64,000 bases of DNA from an uncultured Draconibacterium sp. (lineage in GTDB: Bacteria > Bacteroidota > Bacteroidia > Bacteroidales > Prolixibacteraceae), in assembly GCF_913060805.1 (NCBI RefSeq), contig NZ_CAJXTC010000001.1, positions 1 through 64,000 of the forward strand. The letters run 5' to 3'. Below the pieces are notes generated by a model. It was not told where the DNA came from. It did not search any database and saw nothing but the letters and a program-made list of their open reading frames with translations. Of the stretch, positions 37,449-46,170 are shown in pieces (within the stretch, counting starts at the first letter, position 1; each line of letters opens with the position of its first letter). The translations under genes were made by a program, and so were the position numbers.

Positions 37449-38870
37449 CTATTTTAGGTTACTATTAAACAGTTTGCGGTTACCGGCCATTTCTCCCAAC
37501 GACGCAGGACCGTTAATACAACCACCTTCGCAAACCATAAACTCGATAAAGTTTGCCGGCGCTTTTCCGCGGGCATAAGCTTTCATCATTCCAACCGCTT
37601 TTTTGTCAACACCGTTAATCACCAGCTCTTTAATGTTTGCCTCAGGGCGCTCGGCTTTTACGGCTGCTGTTACACCTCCTGAAAGTGCAAAAGCACGGTC
37701 CACGGTCTTTTTATTGTGTCGGTTTTCGTTGTCAGGAATTCCGCCTAAATCGATATCCAAACCAACAATCAGCGCATTCAATTCTTCGAATGACATTACA
37801 TGATCAACCTTCTCGTTACGTCTGGCTTCTTTACGTTTACCAATACATGGCCCAATGAAAACTACTTTTGTACCCGGATTTTTCTCGCGGGCAATATCGG
37901 CAGCATACATCATTGGCGATGGCGTATCTGATACAAAAGGTTTTAATCCTTTTACGTGTTTTTCAACGGTTTCAACATAACTTGGGCAACAGCTGGTGGT
38001 CATAAATGGTGCACCTTCATCAAGGCGCTCAAGAAATTCTGCTGATTCATGTTCCACTGTTTTGCGAGCTCCGTCGGCAACTTCTACAACTTCGTTGAAA
38101 CCAATTTCTTTCAACAGGTTTTCAATTTGCCCGGTCGACAGGTTAAACTGACCATGAATGGCCGGAGCAAAAATTGCTGTAGTGTGCTCTTCTTTTCGGA
38201 TACACATCAGAATATCGACAAGCTGGCTAACTTCGAAAATACTACCGAACGGACAAGCTACCATACATTTTCCGCAGTAGATACATTTATCGTCGTCGAT
38301 ACGTTCAACACCGTATTCGTCTTTCGAAATAGCTCCAACCGGACAGGCAGCCTCGCATGGGATTGGCACGTGGATAATGGCATGGTACTGACACTGCTTT
38401 TGGCAAATTCCGCAGTTGATACATTTTTCGGTGTTAATTTGTGCCTGACCATTTACCATGCTAATGGCATCTTTCGGGCAGTTCATCATACACGGACGCG
38501 CCACACAGCCACGGCAAAGGTTACTAACCACGTACTGCGCTTTTACACAACTTGTACAGGCCTCGTCAACCACGGTCATAATTTCCTTTTTAACCTGTGT
38601 GCGGTTTTGGGCATTTGCGGCATAGGAACTAAGGGGAGTCAATTCATCTTTTTCGTCGTCAACAGTATAGCCAAGAAGCGGGAACAGCTTGTACTTTATT
38701 ACCGCGCGCTCTTTATGAATACAGCAGCGATTCTGTGCTTCCTGACGTTTTGGTACCATTTGAATAGGAATTCGGTCGATCTCTTCAACCAGTTTTCCTT
38801 CTGCAAATAGTTTAACCATTTGTTTCAGCAAATTTCTTCTAATAATCAGTGTGTTACTTGTGTAGCCCAT
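37449..38870 (-). CDS. [FeFe]-hydrogenase-like ferredoxin-domain protein (group B-like)
   Basis: The ATG at 38870 gives 473 residues and follows a good promoter. The first 240 residues carry several ferredoxin-type clusters (CRGCVARPCMMNCP, CINCGICQKQC, CIYCGKCMVACP). The C-terminal half has the three H-cluster motifs: TSCCPSY (Cys294/295), GPCIGKRKE (Cys342) and EFMVCEGGCING (Cys447/451), so all cluster-ligating cysteines are present. Motif 2 starts G rather than M, and motif 3 reads CEGGC rather than CPGGC, as in the less-studied monomeric group B-type enzymes. It would use reduced ferredoxin to make H2, or act as a redox sensor. No HydEFG maturases or partner subunits are nearby. Confidence 0.8.
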   Translation of the reverse strand: MGYTSNTLIIRRNLLKQMVKLFAEGKLVEEIDRIPIQMVPKRQEAQNRCCIHKERAVIKYKLFPLLGYTVDDEKDELTPLSSYAANAQNRTQVKKEIMTVVDEACTSCVKAQYVVSNLCRGCVARPCMMNCPKDAISMVNGQAQINTEKCINCGICQKQCQYHAIIHVPIPCEAACPVGAISKDEYGVERIDDDKCIYCGKCMVACPFGSIFEVSQLVDILMCIRKEEHTTAIFAPAIHGQFNLSTGQIENLLKEIGFNEVVEVADGARKTVEHESAEFLERLDEGAPFMTTSCCPSYVETVEKHVKGLKPFVSDTPSPMMYAADIAREKNPGTKVVFIGPCIGKRKEARRNEKVDHVMSFEELNALIVGLDIDLGGIPDNENRHNKKTVDRAFALSGGVTAAVKAERPEANIKELVINGVDKKAVGMMKAYARGKAPANFIEFMVCEGGCINGPASLGEMAGNRKLFNSNLK

Positions 38871-38894
38871 GTTGCCTTTGTTTTTTTGACGCCG

Positions 38895-38924
38895 CAAAAG
38901 TACTGCCTTTTTTATGTTCCGCAA
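38895..38924 (-). promoter_or_regulatory. Bacteroidota-type promoter of the hydrogenase-like gene
   Basis: Read on the reverse strand: TTG (38924-38922), 19 bases, then TACTTTTG (38902-38895). This matches the -33 TTG / -7 TAnnTTTG consensus of the phylum exactly, with normal spacing. The start of transcription would be near 38887-38889, giving a leader of fewer than 20 bases before the ATG at 38870. Confidence 0.7.
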
Positions 38925-39112
38925 CACCCTTCTTATGAATACTTGATACTTGTTAAAGCTGGGTTAATACACGGTGCTAAAAGGTTGGAATTCATTGTTG
39001 TAAAGGCAATGTGTGAACGGATAATAAGAGAGGAAAACATACTTTTATCAGTGATTTATGTTTACTTTTAATTAGCTTTGAAAAAAATACTAACAACGAT
39101 CATGAAACGAGC

Positions 39113-39161
39113 ATGAATTTTAATTTGCTAAGATTCACCCAAAAGCAAAATTAAAATTCAT
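39113..39161. promoter_or_regulatory. Long inverted repeat upstream of the DUF1080 gene
   Basis: Arms ATGAATTTTAATTTGC (39113-39128) and its complement with one extra base (39145-39161), separated by 16 bases. It lies 44 bases upstream of the DUF1080 start codon, between divergent genes. It may be an operator or a leader hairpin; the low GC content argues against an efficient terminator. Confidence 0.45.
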
Positions 39162-39205
39162 CGTGAGTTCTATACTATACCTTGAAAACAAACAATTTTA
39201 ATAGT

Positions 39206-40072
39206 ATGAAATATTTTTTTACGCTGCTTTTTGTTACTGCTATTTTTTCGGCTTGCACGACATCGAATGAGTGGGAATCGTTAATGGATAAAGACCTCTC
39301 GAAGTGGGACCGTTATTTGAGTTATAAACACCAGTTGGGTTATAATGGCGATCAGCCGAAAGACGCAAATGGCAATTTAATCGAACCGATCGGATTAAAT
39401 AAAGAGGGGTATAATGTTTTTACGGTTGTTAATGATGACAGCGAAGATGTTTTAAAAATTAGCGGCGAGATTTATGGTTGCCTGATATCAAAGAAAGAAT
39501 ATTCCAATTATCACTTGCGGCTGAAAATGAAATGGGGCGACAAAAAGTTTGATCCGCGTAAAAACCTGTTGAAAGACTCGGGTATTTTGTATCACTCCAT
39601 CGGGCCATATGGAGCTGAATATTGGCGCACGTGGATGTTGTCGCAGGAATTTCAGGTAATGGAAGGCCACCTGGGTGATTACTGGAGCCAAATTACATCG
39701 GCCATCGATATTCGGGCATATCTTCCCGAATATATTATGAATCCGGTTGCCGATGCCAGTCAGCCGTTTTTACCGATGGGGCAGGATGAGGAGATTCCGG
39801 GATTTTGCCTGCGAAGTGGAAATTATGAAAAAGCGCCGGGCGAGTGGAATACGTTGGAACTAATTTGTTATGATGGGAACAGCATACACGTGGTAAATGG
39901 CGAGGTGGTAATGGTTTTGCGTAACTCGCGCTACATTAAAGATGGTGAGACTTTGCCACTGGATAAAGGAAAAATACAGATACAAAGCGAAGCCGCTGAG
40001 GTTTTTTATAAAGAGATTGAGATTAGGGAACTCGATGAATTGCCGGAATATTTTGCGCAGTACTTCAATTAA
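39206..40072 (+). CDS. DUF1080 (3-keto-disaccharide hydrolase-like) lipoprotein
   Basis: The ATG at 39206 starts a lipoprotein signal (FVTAIFSAC) and is preferred to the TTG at 39182. The 288-residue product has the jelly-roll DUF1080 domain: a SKWDRYL start, YSNYHLRLKMKWGDKKFDPR, DSGILYHSIG and EFQVMEGHLGDYW, then GEWNTLELICYDGNSIHVVNGEVV and GKIQIQSEAAEVFYKEIEI. DUF1080 proteins bind or hydrolyse (3-keto-)glycans at the outer surface. Its stop codon overlaps by four bases the end of the convergent DUF4230 gene. Confidence 0.88.
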   Translation: MKYFFTLLFVTAIFSACTTSNEWESLMDKDLSKWDRYLSYKHQLGYNGDQPKDANGNLIEPIGLNKEGYNVFTVVNDDSEDVLKISGEIYGCLISKKEYSNYHLRLKMKWGDKKFDPRKNLLKDSGILYHSIGPYGAEYWRTWMLSQEFQVMEGHLGDYWSQITSAIDIRAYLPEYIMNPVADASQPFLPMGQDEEIPGFCLRSGNYEKAPGEWNTLELICYDGNSIHVVNGEVVMVLRNSRYIKDGETLPLDKGKIQIQSEAAEVFYKEIEIRELDELPEYFAQYFN

Positions 40073-40689
40073 TCTTTCAATAGTTGCTTCACTTTGGTAG
40101 CACTTATTTTACGGTGCTCTGCTTCAAATTCCCAACCCACCGATTCAATTAATTGCTGGACGAGCGCAACGGTATCGTTAGCCTGGTCTTTTGCAATTTG
40201 CACCAGGTGACTTTGCTCCACTTTTTCACGAATAAATTCTTTCGATCGTTTATTCATGTTGGTCAAATCCGATTCTTTTAATTTGTTGATAATGCCCTTT
40301 TGAATGTCGTAATATTCCAGGTCGCTGTCGATACTGAGTATTTCCGGTTCGGGAAATCGCGACAATTCAACACGCTTTTTATGTGGGTTTATATCGATGT
40401 TTATTTTGGTGAGGTCGAAACCGATCATCACTTTCGCTTTAACAATCAGTAAAGCTCTTTTTTCGGTTTGAAAGAGTTTGAAGAACAGCTGTTTTTCGTC
40501 GCGATGCGTATACAGTTCCGAGAATTCTCCTTCAACGGTAATTAGTTTGCAAACCTGTTTGATTTGTTCAAGCAAAATAACCGATTGGTCGTGCAGGTGT
40601 TTTTCGCTCCGGTTTTTGTAAAAATAAATCGTTCCGGCGATTCCGGCAGCAAGGCCAATAATTACTCCCAAAAAAATAAGGGTTTCCAT
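40069..40689 (-). CDS. DUF4230-domain membrane-anchored protein
   Basis: A 206-residue protein with an N-terminal transmembrane helix (LGVIIGLAAGIAGTIYFY) and a DUF4230 domain: VCKLITVEGEFSELY, LIVKAKVMIGFDLTKINIDI and KRVELSRFPEPEILSIDSDLEYYDI. DUF4230 is widespread in Bacteroidota and Firmicutes with unknown function. The C-terminal helix-rich part (KEFIREKVEQSHLVQIAKDQA) is typical. It overlaps the tail of the convergent DUF1080 gene by four bases, so their transcripts would be antisense at the ends. Confidence 0.85.
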   Translation of the reverse strand: METLIFLGVIIGLAAGIAGTIYFYKNRSEKHLHDQSVILLEQIKQVCKLITVEGEFSELYTHRDEKQLFFKLFQTEKRALLIVKAKVMIGFDLTKINIDINPHKKRVELSRFPEPEILSIDSDLEYYDIQKGIINKLKESDLTNMNKRSKEFIREKVEQSHLVQIAKDQANDTVALVQQLIESVGWEFEAEHRKISATKVKQLLKD

Positions 40690-40765
40690 AAAAAGTCTTG
40701 TTTTGAATATCTAAAATAAAACTTTTTATAAAAACCCCGTGTATCGTGGTTCCGAAAAGAAAATT

Positions 40766-41887
40766 CTATTCCTCGCTTTCCTCCGGTTTTGGCAGGAAAA
40801 TGTCGGCCAGTTTAAAGATCGTATTGTTGGGCCGATCCTGCGTAAGGTTCGATGTAAGCGCAATAACCAACTCTTCTTCCGGATAAATAAGTATCGAGGA
40901 ACTACCTCCGCGCACAAAACCATCGCGTCCATAGAACTCATTTCCCCTGCGGTCGTGCATAATGAGCCATCCGTTGGCAATTTGCGACTTATAATCGTTA
41001 GCCAGCAAAACAGGATCAAAAATATGTGCCCGTGTGCTGTCGCTCAGGTAATCCGAATTCATGTAAATATCGGTGAGTTTTACCAAATCTTCGGCAGTTG
41101 ATAAAAGCCCGTCGGATGGAGCCCGCCAGCGCAAATCGATTGATAAGGCGTTAACCACCTGCGAAATAATATTGTGGTCGTAAAAATTAGTGCGTCCTTC
41201 AATCGTTCCATAAACATTATCTGGGCAGGTATTTTCAAAATGTAACGTGTCGGTTACATACTCTTCAAGCAGTTCTCTGAAATTTTTCCCCGATGCTTTT
41301 TCCATAACGGCACCAAGCAGGTTAAAATTTAAACGACTTTCTTTTTGCATGGCTCCCGGAGGTGCCATCAATTCATCATCCTGAAAAGTTTCCAAACCTT
41401 TCTGAAGCGTTATATTTATTGCCTCCCATTCTCTTTCGCGGTTGCTTAATTCACGAATGCCGGAAGTGTGATCTTTTAGATTTTCGACTGTTACAGGAAG
41501 TCTTTTCTCCGGAAAATCGGGCAGGTAATGCTGAATTGTTGAGTCGGGGATGAGCGTGCCGTCTTCCACCATTTTTAGGTAAATAAGCGTGGTGTACAAT
41601 TCGGATAACGACCCGATGCGGAACTTTGTATCGCGGGTGGTTTTTACATTAAGATCTTTCGATGCAAGGCCAATGCCCTCGGAATAAATAAGTTTACCGT
41701 TTTTGGAAATCGCGATTTGCGCCCCCGGAATAAAGTTCGTTCTCATGTAAAATGAGAGTTCTTCTCGAACCTGTTTAATCTCGTCGATGTACTTTTTGTC
41801 GTACAGAATGTCGTTGTTTGCTTTTTTACAGTTTGTTAGCGTTGTCACAACAAAAAACAAAATAAAAATCTGGATTACTCGCTTCAT
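40766..41887 (-). CDS. Beta-lactamase-fold lipoprotein, probably catalytically dead
   Basis: A 373-residue lipoprotein (TTLTNC, Cys at 20) with the serine beta-lactamase/penicillin-binding fold (class C-like, PF00144). The usual SxxK reads SLSE in FRIGSLSELYTTL, so the general-base Lys is Glu. The YxN motif region reads ESRLNFNLLG, without Tyr. The H/K-x-G strand reads FYGRDGF. Serine is kept, but two of the main catalytic groups are gone. The fold is otherwise well preserved and the frame is open, so a binding or sensing role is likelier than decay. A -7-like TATTTTTG lies at 41933-41940 on the reverse strand. Confidence 0.8.
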   Translation of the reverse strand: MKRVIQIFILFFVVTTLTNCKKANNDILYDKKYIDEIKQVREELSFYMRTNFIPGAQIAISKNGKLIYSEGIGLASKDLNVKTTRDTKFRIGSLSELYTTLIYLKMVEDGTLIPDSTIQHYLPDFPEKRLPVTVENLKDHTSGIRELSNREREWEAINITLQKGLETFQDDELMAPPGAMQKESRLNFNLLGAVMEKASGKNFRELLEEYVTDTLHFENTCPDNVYGTIEGRTNFYDHNIISQVVNALSIDLRWRAPSDGLLSTAEDLVKLTDIYMNSDYLSDSTRAHIFDPVLLANDYKSQIANGWLIMHDRRGNEFYGRDGFVRGGSSSILIYPEEELVIALTSNLTQDRPNNTIFKLADIFLPKPEESEE

Positions 41888-42001
41888 TTTTACTGGGTTT
41901 TTAACCTGGTTTAAACTCTAAAAAACAGGTGCAAAAATATAAAAATAGGAAAAGCCTGTGCGTGAAATTTTGTTAAAAAGACCTGAAATTGGTAGCGCTG
42001 A

Positions 42002-42739
42002 TTACAGAAAATTCTTTTTCTGAAGCAGGTTTTGGAAAGCAATTTTGTAGGTGCTGCTAACCGGAATAAGTTTGTCTTTTATTTTAATGGTATTGTTTTC
42101 AATGTAGTCGATCTTATCGATTGAAATAATGTACGATTTATGAACGCGAATAAATTTCTGATCATCAAGTATTTCCTGCATTTTTTTGAAATTAAGGAGC
42201 GTCATAATCCGGCTGTCTTCAGTGTGAATTTGAAGGTAATCGCGTTGTCCTTCAATGTATAATATCCTATCGAAATAAACTTTTACCGTTTTATTCCCCG
42301 ATTTTATGAAGGTGTATTCCGGGTTATCGTTATTTTCAACCACATGCTGTGTTGGCGCTGGAGACTGGTTATTCTGGTCTTTTAAAAAGCGGGCGTAAAC
42401 CTTTTCGGTGGCCTTTACAAAACGCTCAAATGAAATGGGTTTTAAAACATAATCTACCACATCAAGTTCGTAAGCTTTCAGTGCATATTCATCAAAAGCA
42501 GTGGTTAAAATTACGTAGGGCGGATCTTTTAAGGTTTCCAGCAGCTGGATGCCGGTAAATTCATCCATTTGGATATCGAGGAAAATGAGGTCGACTTTGT
42601 TTTCGCGCAGAAATGAAAAGGTGGACAAAGCATTATCGAAAGTACCCAAAAGATTGAGGTAATCAATTTTTTCGGCAAAACGTTCAATCTTTTTTAGGGC
42701 CAAAAGTTCGTCGTCGACAGCTATGCAATTCATTTTCAT
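42002..42739 (-). CDS. LytTR-family response regulator
   Basis: A 245-residue protein: receiver domain (1-120) with phosphoacceptor Asp55 in IFLDIQMDEF, acidic pair Asp9/Asp10 and Lys100 in YVLKP, then a LytTR DNA-binding domain (about 145-245; KSGNKTVKVYFDRILYIEGQ, RVHKSYIISIDKIDYIENN). LytTR regulators bind direct repeats upstream of cell-surface and polysaccharide genes. It follows the LytS-type kinase by 19 bases, forming a classical pair. No target site could be recognised in the window. Confidence 0.92.
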   Translation of the reverse strand: MKMNCIAVDDELLALKKIERFAEKIDYLNLLGTFDNALSTFSFLRENKVDLIFLDIQMDEFTGIQLLETLKDPPYVILTTAFDEYALKAYELDVVDYVLKPISFERFVKATEKVYARFLKDQNNQSPAPTQHVVENNDNPEYTFIKSGNKTVKVYFDRILYIEGQRDYLQIHTEDSRIMTLLNFKKMQEILDDQKFIRVHKSYIISIDKIDYIENNTIKIKDKLIPVSSTYKIAFQNLLQKKNFL

Positions 42740-42758
42740 AATTCCGCTTTCTTATTCG

Positions 42759-43775
42759 TTAAACCGGCACTCTTACGTGCACATCAAATTTATCCATATC
42801 CTTTTTAATATCAAAAGTAAAATTGCTGCCATAAAGTAGTTTTAGGCGCTTTTCAACATTTTTAAGTCCCGTTCCGGTGCCACTGTCGGGCAGTTTAAAA
42901 TTGTTGCGTTTTACAAAGTTCGATGTGCGCAATTCAATACAATCCGAATCAATAGAAAAGTTGATTTTTACACCCGGCGACTCCGATTGTTTATTGCAAT
43001 GTTTTACCGCGTTTTCGATAATTGGAATAAACAAAAGTGGTGGCACAAACTGCGAATTTGGTGCTCCTTTTTGTTCAAATTCAAGAAATTTGGGATCGGC
43101 AAAACTCAGTTTCGCCAATTCCAGGTAGTCTTGAATATAACTGAGTTCCTTATCCAGCTTTACCATTTCGTGCGTTGATTCCTGCAGCATGTAGCGCATA
43201 ATTTTCGACAACAGCACAATGGCATTCGAGGCCTTTTCTTTGTCCTCATAAATTAGCGCATCGATATTATTCAACACATTAAAGAGAAAATGGGGATTTA
43301 CCTGCGAGCGAAGAATGCCCAGTTCCGACTGAACAGTCTTTCGCTCGAGTTCCGATTGTGTTAACTGAATATTGTAAGAATAGCTAAACAGCTTAAAGGC
43401 AGTGGCTGTACCAATAATCATGAAGTTATTCAGCAAGGCTGAAAACATTTCGGCGCTAAACGGTCGGCGTACTACCCAAAATCCCAGCAGGGGTTGGATG
43501 TTCAGTTTTATGTAGTTTGAAATGGCAATATTCAGGGCAATTATTACCGCGGTGCCAAGAATGAAAATGCCAAATTGCCGCTTTTTAAAGACAAAACGCG
43601 GAATGAGGTATTCGATAACAATGTAAACGCCGATAATGTCGATGGGAATGTAGATGATATTTATAAACGCTTCGATTACAAAACCATACGACAACAGGTA
43701 CGGAATGGTGTAAAACGTAAATATAAATATCCAAAATAGTATGTGGTTTAGAACCCGGTACTTAAAGATTTTCAT
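42759..43775 (-). CDS. LytS/YehU-type sensor histidine kinase
   Basis: The ATG at 43775 is chosen; a longer frame to 43814 lacks support. The 338-residue kinase has four predicted membrane helices (about 10-125), a coiled coil and the His_kinase domain with phosphoacceptor His162 in SQVNPHFLFNVLNNIDALI. The ATP-binding part retains PPLLFIPIIENAVKHC (N-box) and GTGTGLKNVEKRL (G2). It pairs with the LytTR regulator downstream. The inducing signal is unknown. Confidence 0.9.
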   Translation of the reverse strand: MKIFKYRVLNHILFWIFIFTFYTIPYLLSYGFVIEAFINIIYIPIDIIGVYIVIEYLIPRFVFKKRQFGIFILGTAVIIALNIAISNYIKLNIQPLLGFWVVRRPFSAEMFSALLNNFMIIGTATAFKLFSYSYNIQLTQSELERKTVQSELGILRSQVNPHFLFNVLNNIDALIYEDKEKASNAIVLLSKIMRYMLQESTHEMVKLDKELSYIQDYLELAKLSFADPKFLEFEQKGAPNSQFVPPLLFIPIIENAVKHCNKQSESPGVKINFSIDSDCIELRTSNFVKRNNFKLPDSGTGTGLKNVEKRLKLLYGSNFTFDIKKDMDKFDVHVRVPV

Positions 43776-43814
43776 TGTAATGTTAAATGCATTTACACTA
43801 CAATGGTAAGCCAT

Positions 43815-44556
43815 TTATTTGAATAATCCATTGATTTTCTGCCAATAAGCCAATAAATTCGTCTAGCTTGGCTATTGGAAAAGAATCCGAATTTAGCAGA
43901 TTGAAAGGTGCTTTTTGCAGATGATCTTGTGTCGTTCACAGATCTATTAAGAATATCATGCTATTGTGAAAATTACGCAGGAGTACAGTAATCTGGCAGA
44001 AGAAACGTAATTTTTGCCTTTTCAGGCGGAATCTACTCTTTGGCTTAGCCCAAACAGTAGACAGAAAACCCAAGGCTGCGCCCACTTCACTCGGAAAAGC
44101 TACGCGATACCGGCTAAAATTCCTGAAACTTCCCGATGCTACGATCGGGACAGGCTGTCGTACCTCCTCAAACATCAGTAATTTTTTACGCTGCCACCGC
44201 TTGTTTTCCGGTTCACTGGCCGAGGCCAAGCTTCGATGTCGCTGAGGTTGCATTAGTGGACCGGCCTCTTTTGGTCTTTGCCCGTAGTTGAAATAAAACC
44301 TTAATGAGAGCGGGAAGCTCCGAGGAATCGAGGAGATCACCCGTCCGAATTTGGGTTTTAGGAAAACGGAGGGTGAAGACCAAAAGCAGTCTTGAATTTT
44401 CTGTTTCGTCTTTGCTTCAAGGCAAAGATGAAAGCCGCCGGCAGGCAGAAATCTAACTAATTAATAGTGTTTTCTATAATTTAGAAACCACCTGTCTTTA
44501 GTTGTTCAGAAAAGCGTTTGATTGTTCAAATAGTTATAGCTATAGAATGTAGTGCC
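43815..44556. other. 742-base gap with probable dispersed element
   Basis: No confident gene. The first 120 bases hold an inverted repeat (CCAATAAGCCAA ... TTGGCTATTGG). The part from about 43936 to 44440 is more GC-rich than its surroundings and includes the perfect hairpin TCCCGAT-GCTACG-ATCGGGA at 44131-44150 and a second one (TTCGTCTTTGCTTCAAGGCA and complement) near 44405-44432. A 134-residue reverse frame (43936-44340) has biased composition and no family resemblance. I read the stretch as a non-coding repeat or degraded insertion. Confidence 0.45.
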
Positions 44557-45783
44557 TTAAATGCCTACACTGGTTGCTTCGTTTTCCGAACGGGCAACTG
44601 TAACAGCTCCGCAACTGTCGCTCCACACATTTACGGCGGTGCGCAACATGTCCAGAATCCGGTCAACAGCTAGAATAAGCCCAATTCCTTCGAGTGGCAA
44701 CCCTACGGCAGTCAGAACAACGGTAATCATAACCAGTCCGGCCATTGGTATTCCGGCAGCACCAATTGATGCCAGCAATGCCGTAACCACAACAAATACT
44801 TGCTGGGTAAACGACAAATCAACGCCATACGCCTGAGCTATAAACATAGCAGCCATACATTCGTAAAGTGCAGTTCCATCCATATTTATGGTAGCTCCCA
44901 AAGGCAGGGTAAAACTTGTAATTTTATTCGATACACCGCTGTTGTGCTCCAGCGCTTCCATGGTTAATGGCAGCGTTGCACTCGACGATGATGTTGAAAA
45001 TGCGGTAAGCAGGGGAGTGGCCATATTTTTTAAGTGTGCGTATGGTTTTGCTTTCCCGACAAAACGTACAATCAATGGTAGAATAATGAGTGCATGAATT
45101 AAAAGACCAACAATTACACACAAGCTGTAAATTGCAAGGCTTCCGGCAATGTTGGCCAGTTGTTCTGAATTGCGCGCTACTTCTCCGGCAACGATACCAA
45201 AAATTCCCAGCGGCGTAAATTTGATGATAAACAAGGTTACTTTCATCATCACCTCAAAAATGGCGTCGAAAAATGTTTTTAAAGAGTTTTTATAAGGTTC
45301 GTCAACCTTGGTAATAAAGTAGCCGAAAATGATAGCAAAAAAGATCACCGACAAAATGGTTCCCTGTGCCATGGCATCAACAATATTATCCGGAATAAGG
45401 CGATAAAGAATATCTTTCACCGATCCTGCTTTTTCAGCCAGACCCTCAACCGATTGGGTAAAACCAAGCTCAACACCAACACCGGGTTTTACCAGGTTAA
45501 CGATAAGTAATCCGGTTAAAATAGCCAGCGTACTTGTTCCCAGGTAATAAAGCAATGTTTTAAAACCCAGCCTTCCGAGGTTGCTGCCTTCACCCATGCT
45601 GGTAACTCCGCTGATGATGGAACTCAGGATAAGCGGAATGATCACCATTTTTAGTGCGCGAAGAAAAATATCGCCCATCCACGAGGTATAATCGGTTGCG
45701 TTTGGTGCAAAATAACCAAACAAAACAGCCAGTACCAGTGCGATTAGAATTTGCCAGTGTAATTTTATTTTCAGAATCTTCAT
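44557..45783 (-). CDS. DAACS-family dicarboxylate/amino acid:cation symporter (GltP-like)
   Basis: The ATG at 45783 begins a normal N-terminus (KIKLHWQILIALVLAVLFGY); a longer frame to 45927 is low-complexity and unlikely. The 408-residue protein has eight membrane helices and the family hallmarks: a Ser-rich loop TAFSTSSSSATLPLTME (HP1), TLPLGATINMDGTALYE with NMDGT in TM7, and IPMAGLVMITVVL (HP2). Such carriers take up glutamate/aspartate or C4-dicarboxylates with Na+ or H+. With the DASS gene at 15.6 kb this is the second potential dicarboxylate importer in the window. Confidence 0.92.
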   Translation of the reverse strand: MKILKIKLHWQILIALVLAVLFGYFAPNATDYTSWMGDIFLRALKMVIIPLILSSIISGVTSMGEGSNLGRLGFKTLLYYLGTSTLAILTGLLIVNLVKPGVGVELGFTQSVEGLAEKAGSVKDILYRLIPDNIVDAMAQGTILSVIFFAIIFGYFITKVDEPYKNSLKTFFDAIFEVMMKVTLFIIKFTPLGIFGIVAGEVARNSEQLANIAGSLAIYSLCVIVGLLIHALIILPLIVRFVGKAKPYAHLKNMATPLLTAFSTSSSSATLPLTMEALEHNSGVSNKITSFTLPLGATINMDGTALYECMAAMFIAQAYGVDLSFTQQVFVVVTALLASIGAAGIPMAGLVMITVVLTAVGLPLEGIGLILAVDRILDMLRTAVNVWSDSCGAVTVARSENEATSVGI

Positions 45784-46170
45784 ACCCTTTTTATTGCCTT
45801 TTATTGGATTGAAAAACCAAATCTTTCTGCAAAGAACCGATTTCGCTTTTCGTGATGGTTTTTTATTTTGATGCAGGTTTAAATTAGGAGTCGCTAATTT
45901 ATTCTTTTTCCCCGATGTAGCAAACAAAACTGACGACTAGCCTCGACAGAAATGTAAAAATGCCAGCATTTATGCTGTTTTGTAGAAATTGATCAAATCA
46001 AAAACTGAAAAAGATCAGGTTTTTGACACCGTCGGTTATTGGGGAGCTGTCTTTTAAATATTTGCTTTTTTCTTTCAATTGCCCTAACTTTTCTAAGCTA
46101 AATGGTTAGATCTTGTTTTTTACTGTTTGGCATTTAAATCTAAATGAATTTCCAAATTAAAAATTAACGT
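45784..46170. other. Divergent intergenic region between symporter and aquaporin genes
   Basis: No gene is supported. A small hairpin CAGCAT-TT-ATGCTG is at 45964-45977. Both promoters should be here; a TACTGTTTG string near 46117-46125 is one base too long for the TAnnTTTG consensus and is not called. Confidence 0.35.

Noticed and set aside
43936-44340. 134-residue reverse frame
   Set aside because: Biased Arg/Ser/Pro composition, no family resemblance, no ribosome-binding site, and it runs through a perfect hairpin; treated as non-coding repeat DNA.
46117-46125. TACTGTTTG as an aqpZ promoter -7 box
   Set aside because: Three bases instead of two between TA and TTTG, and no TTG at suitable distance.
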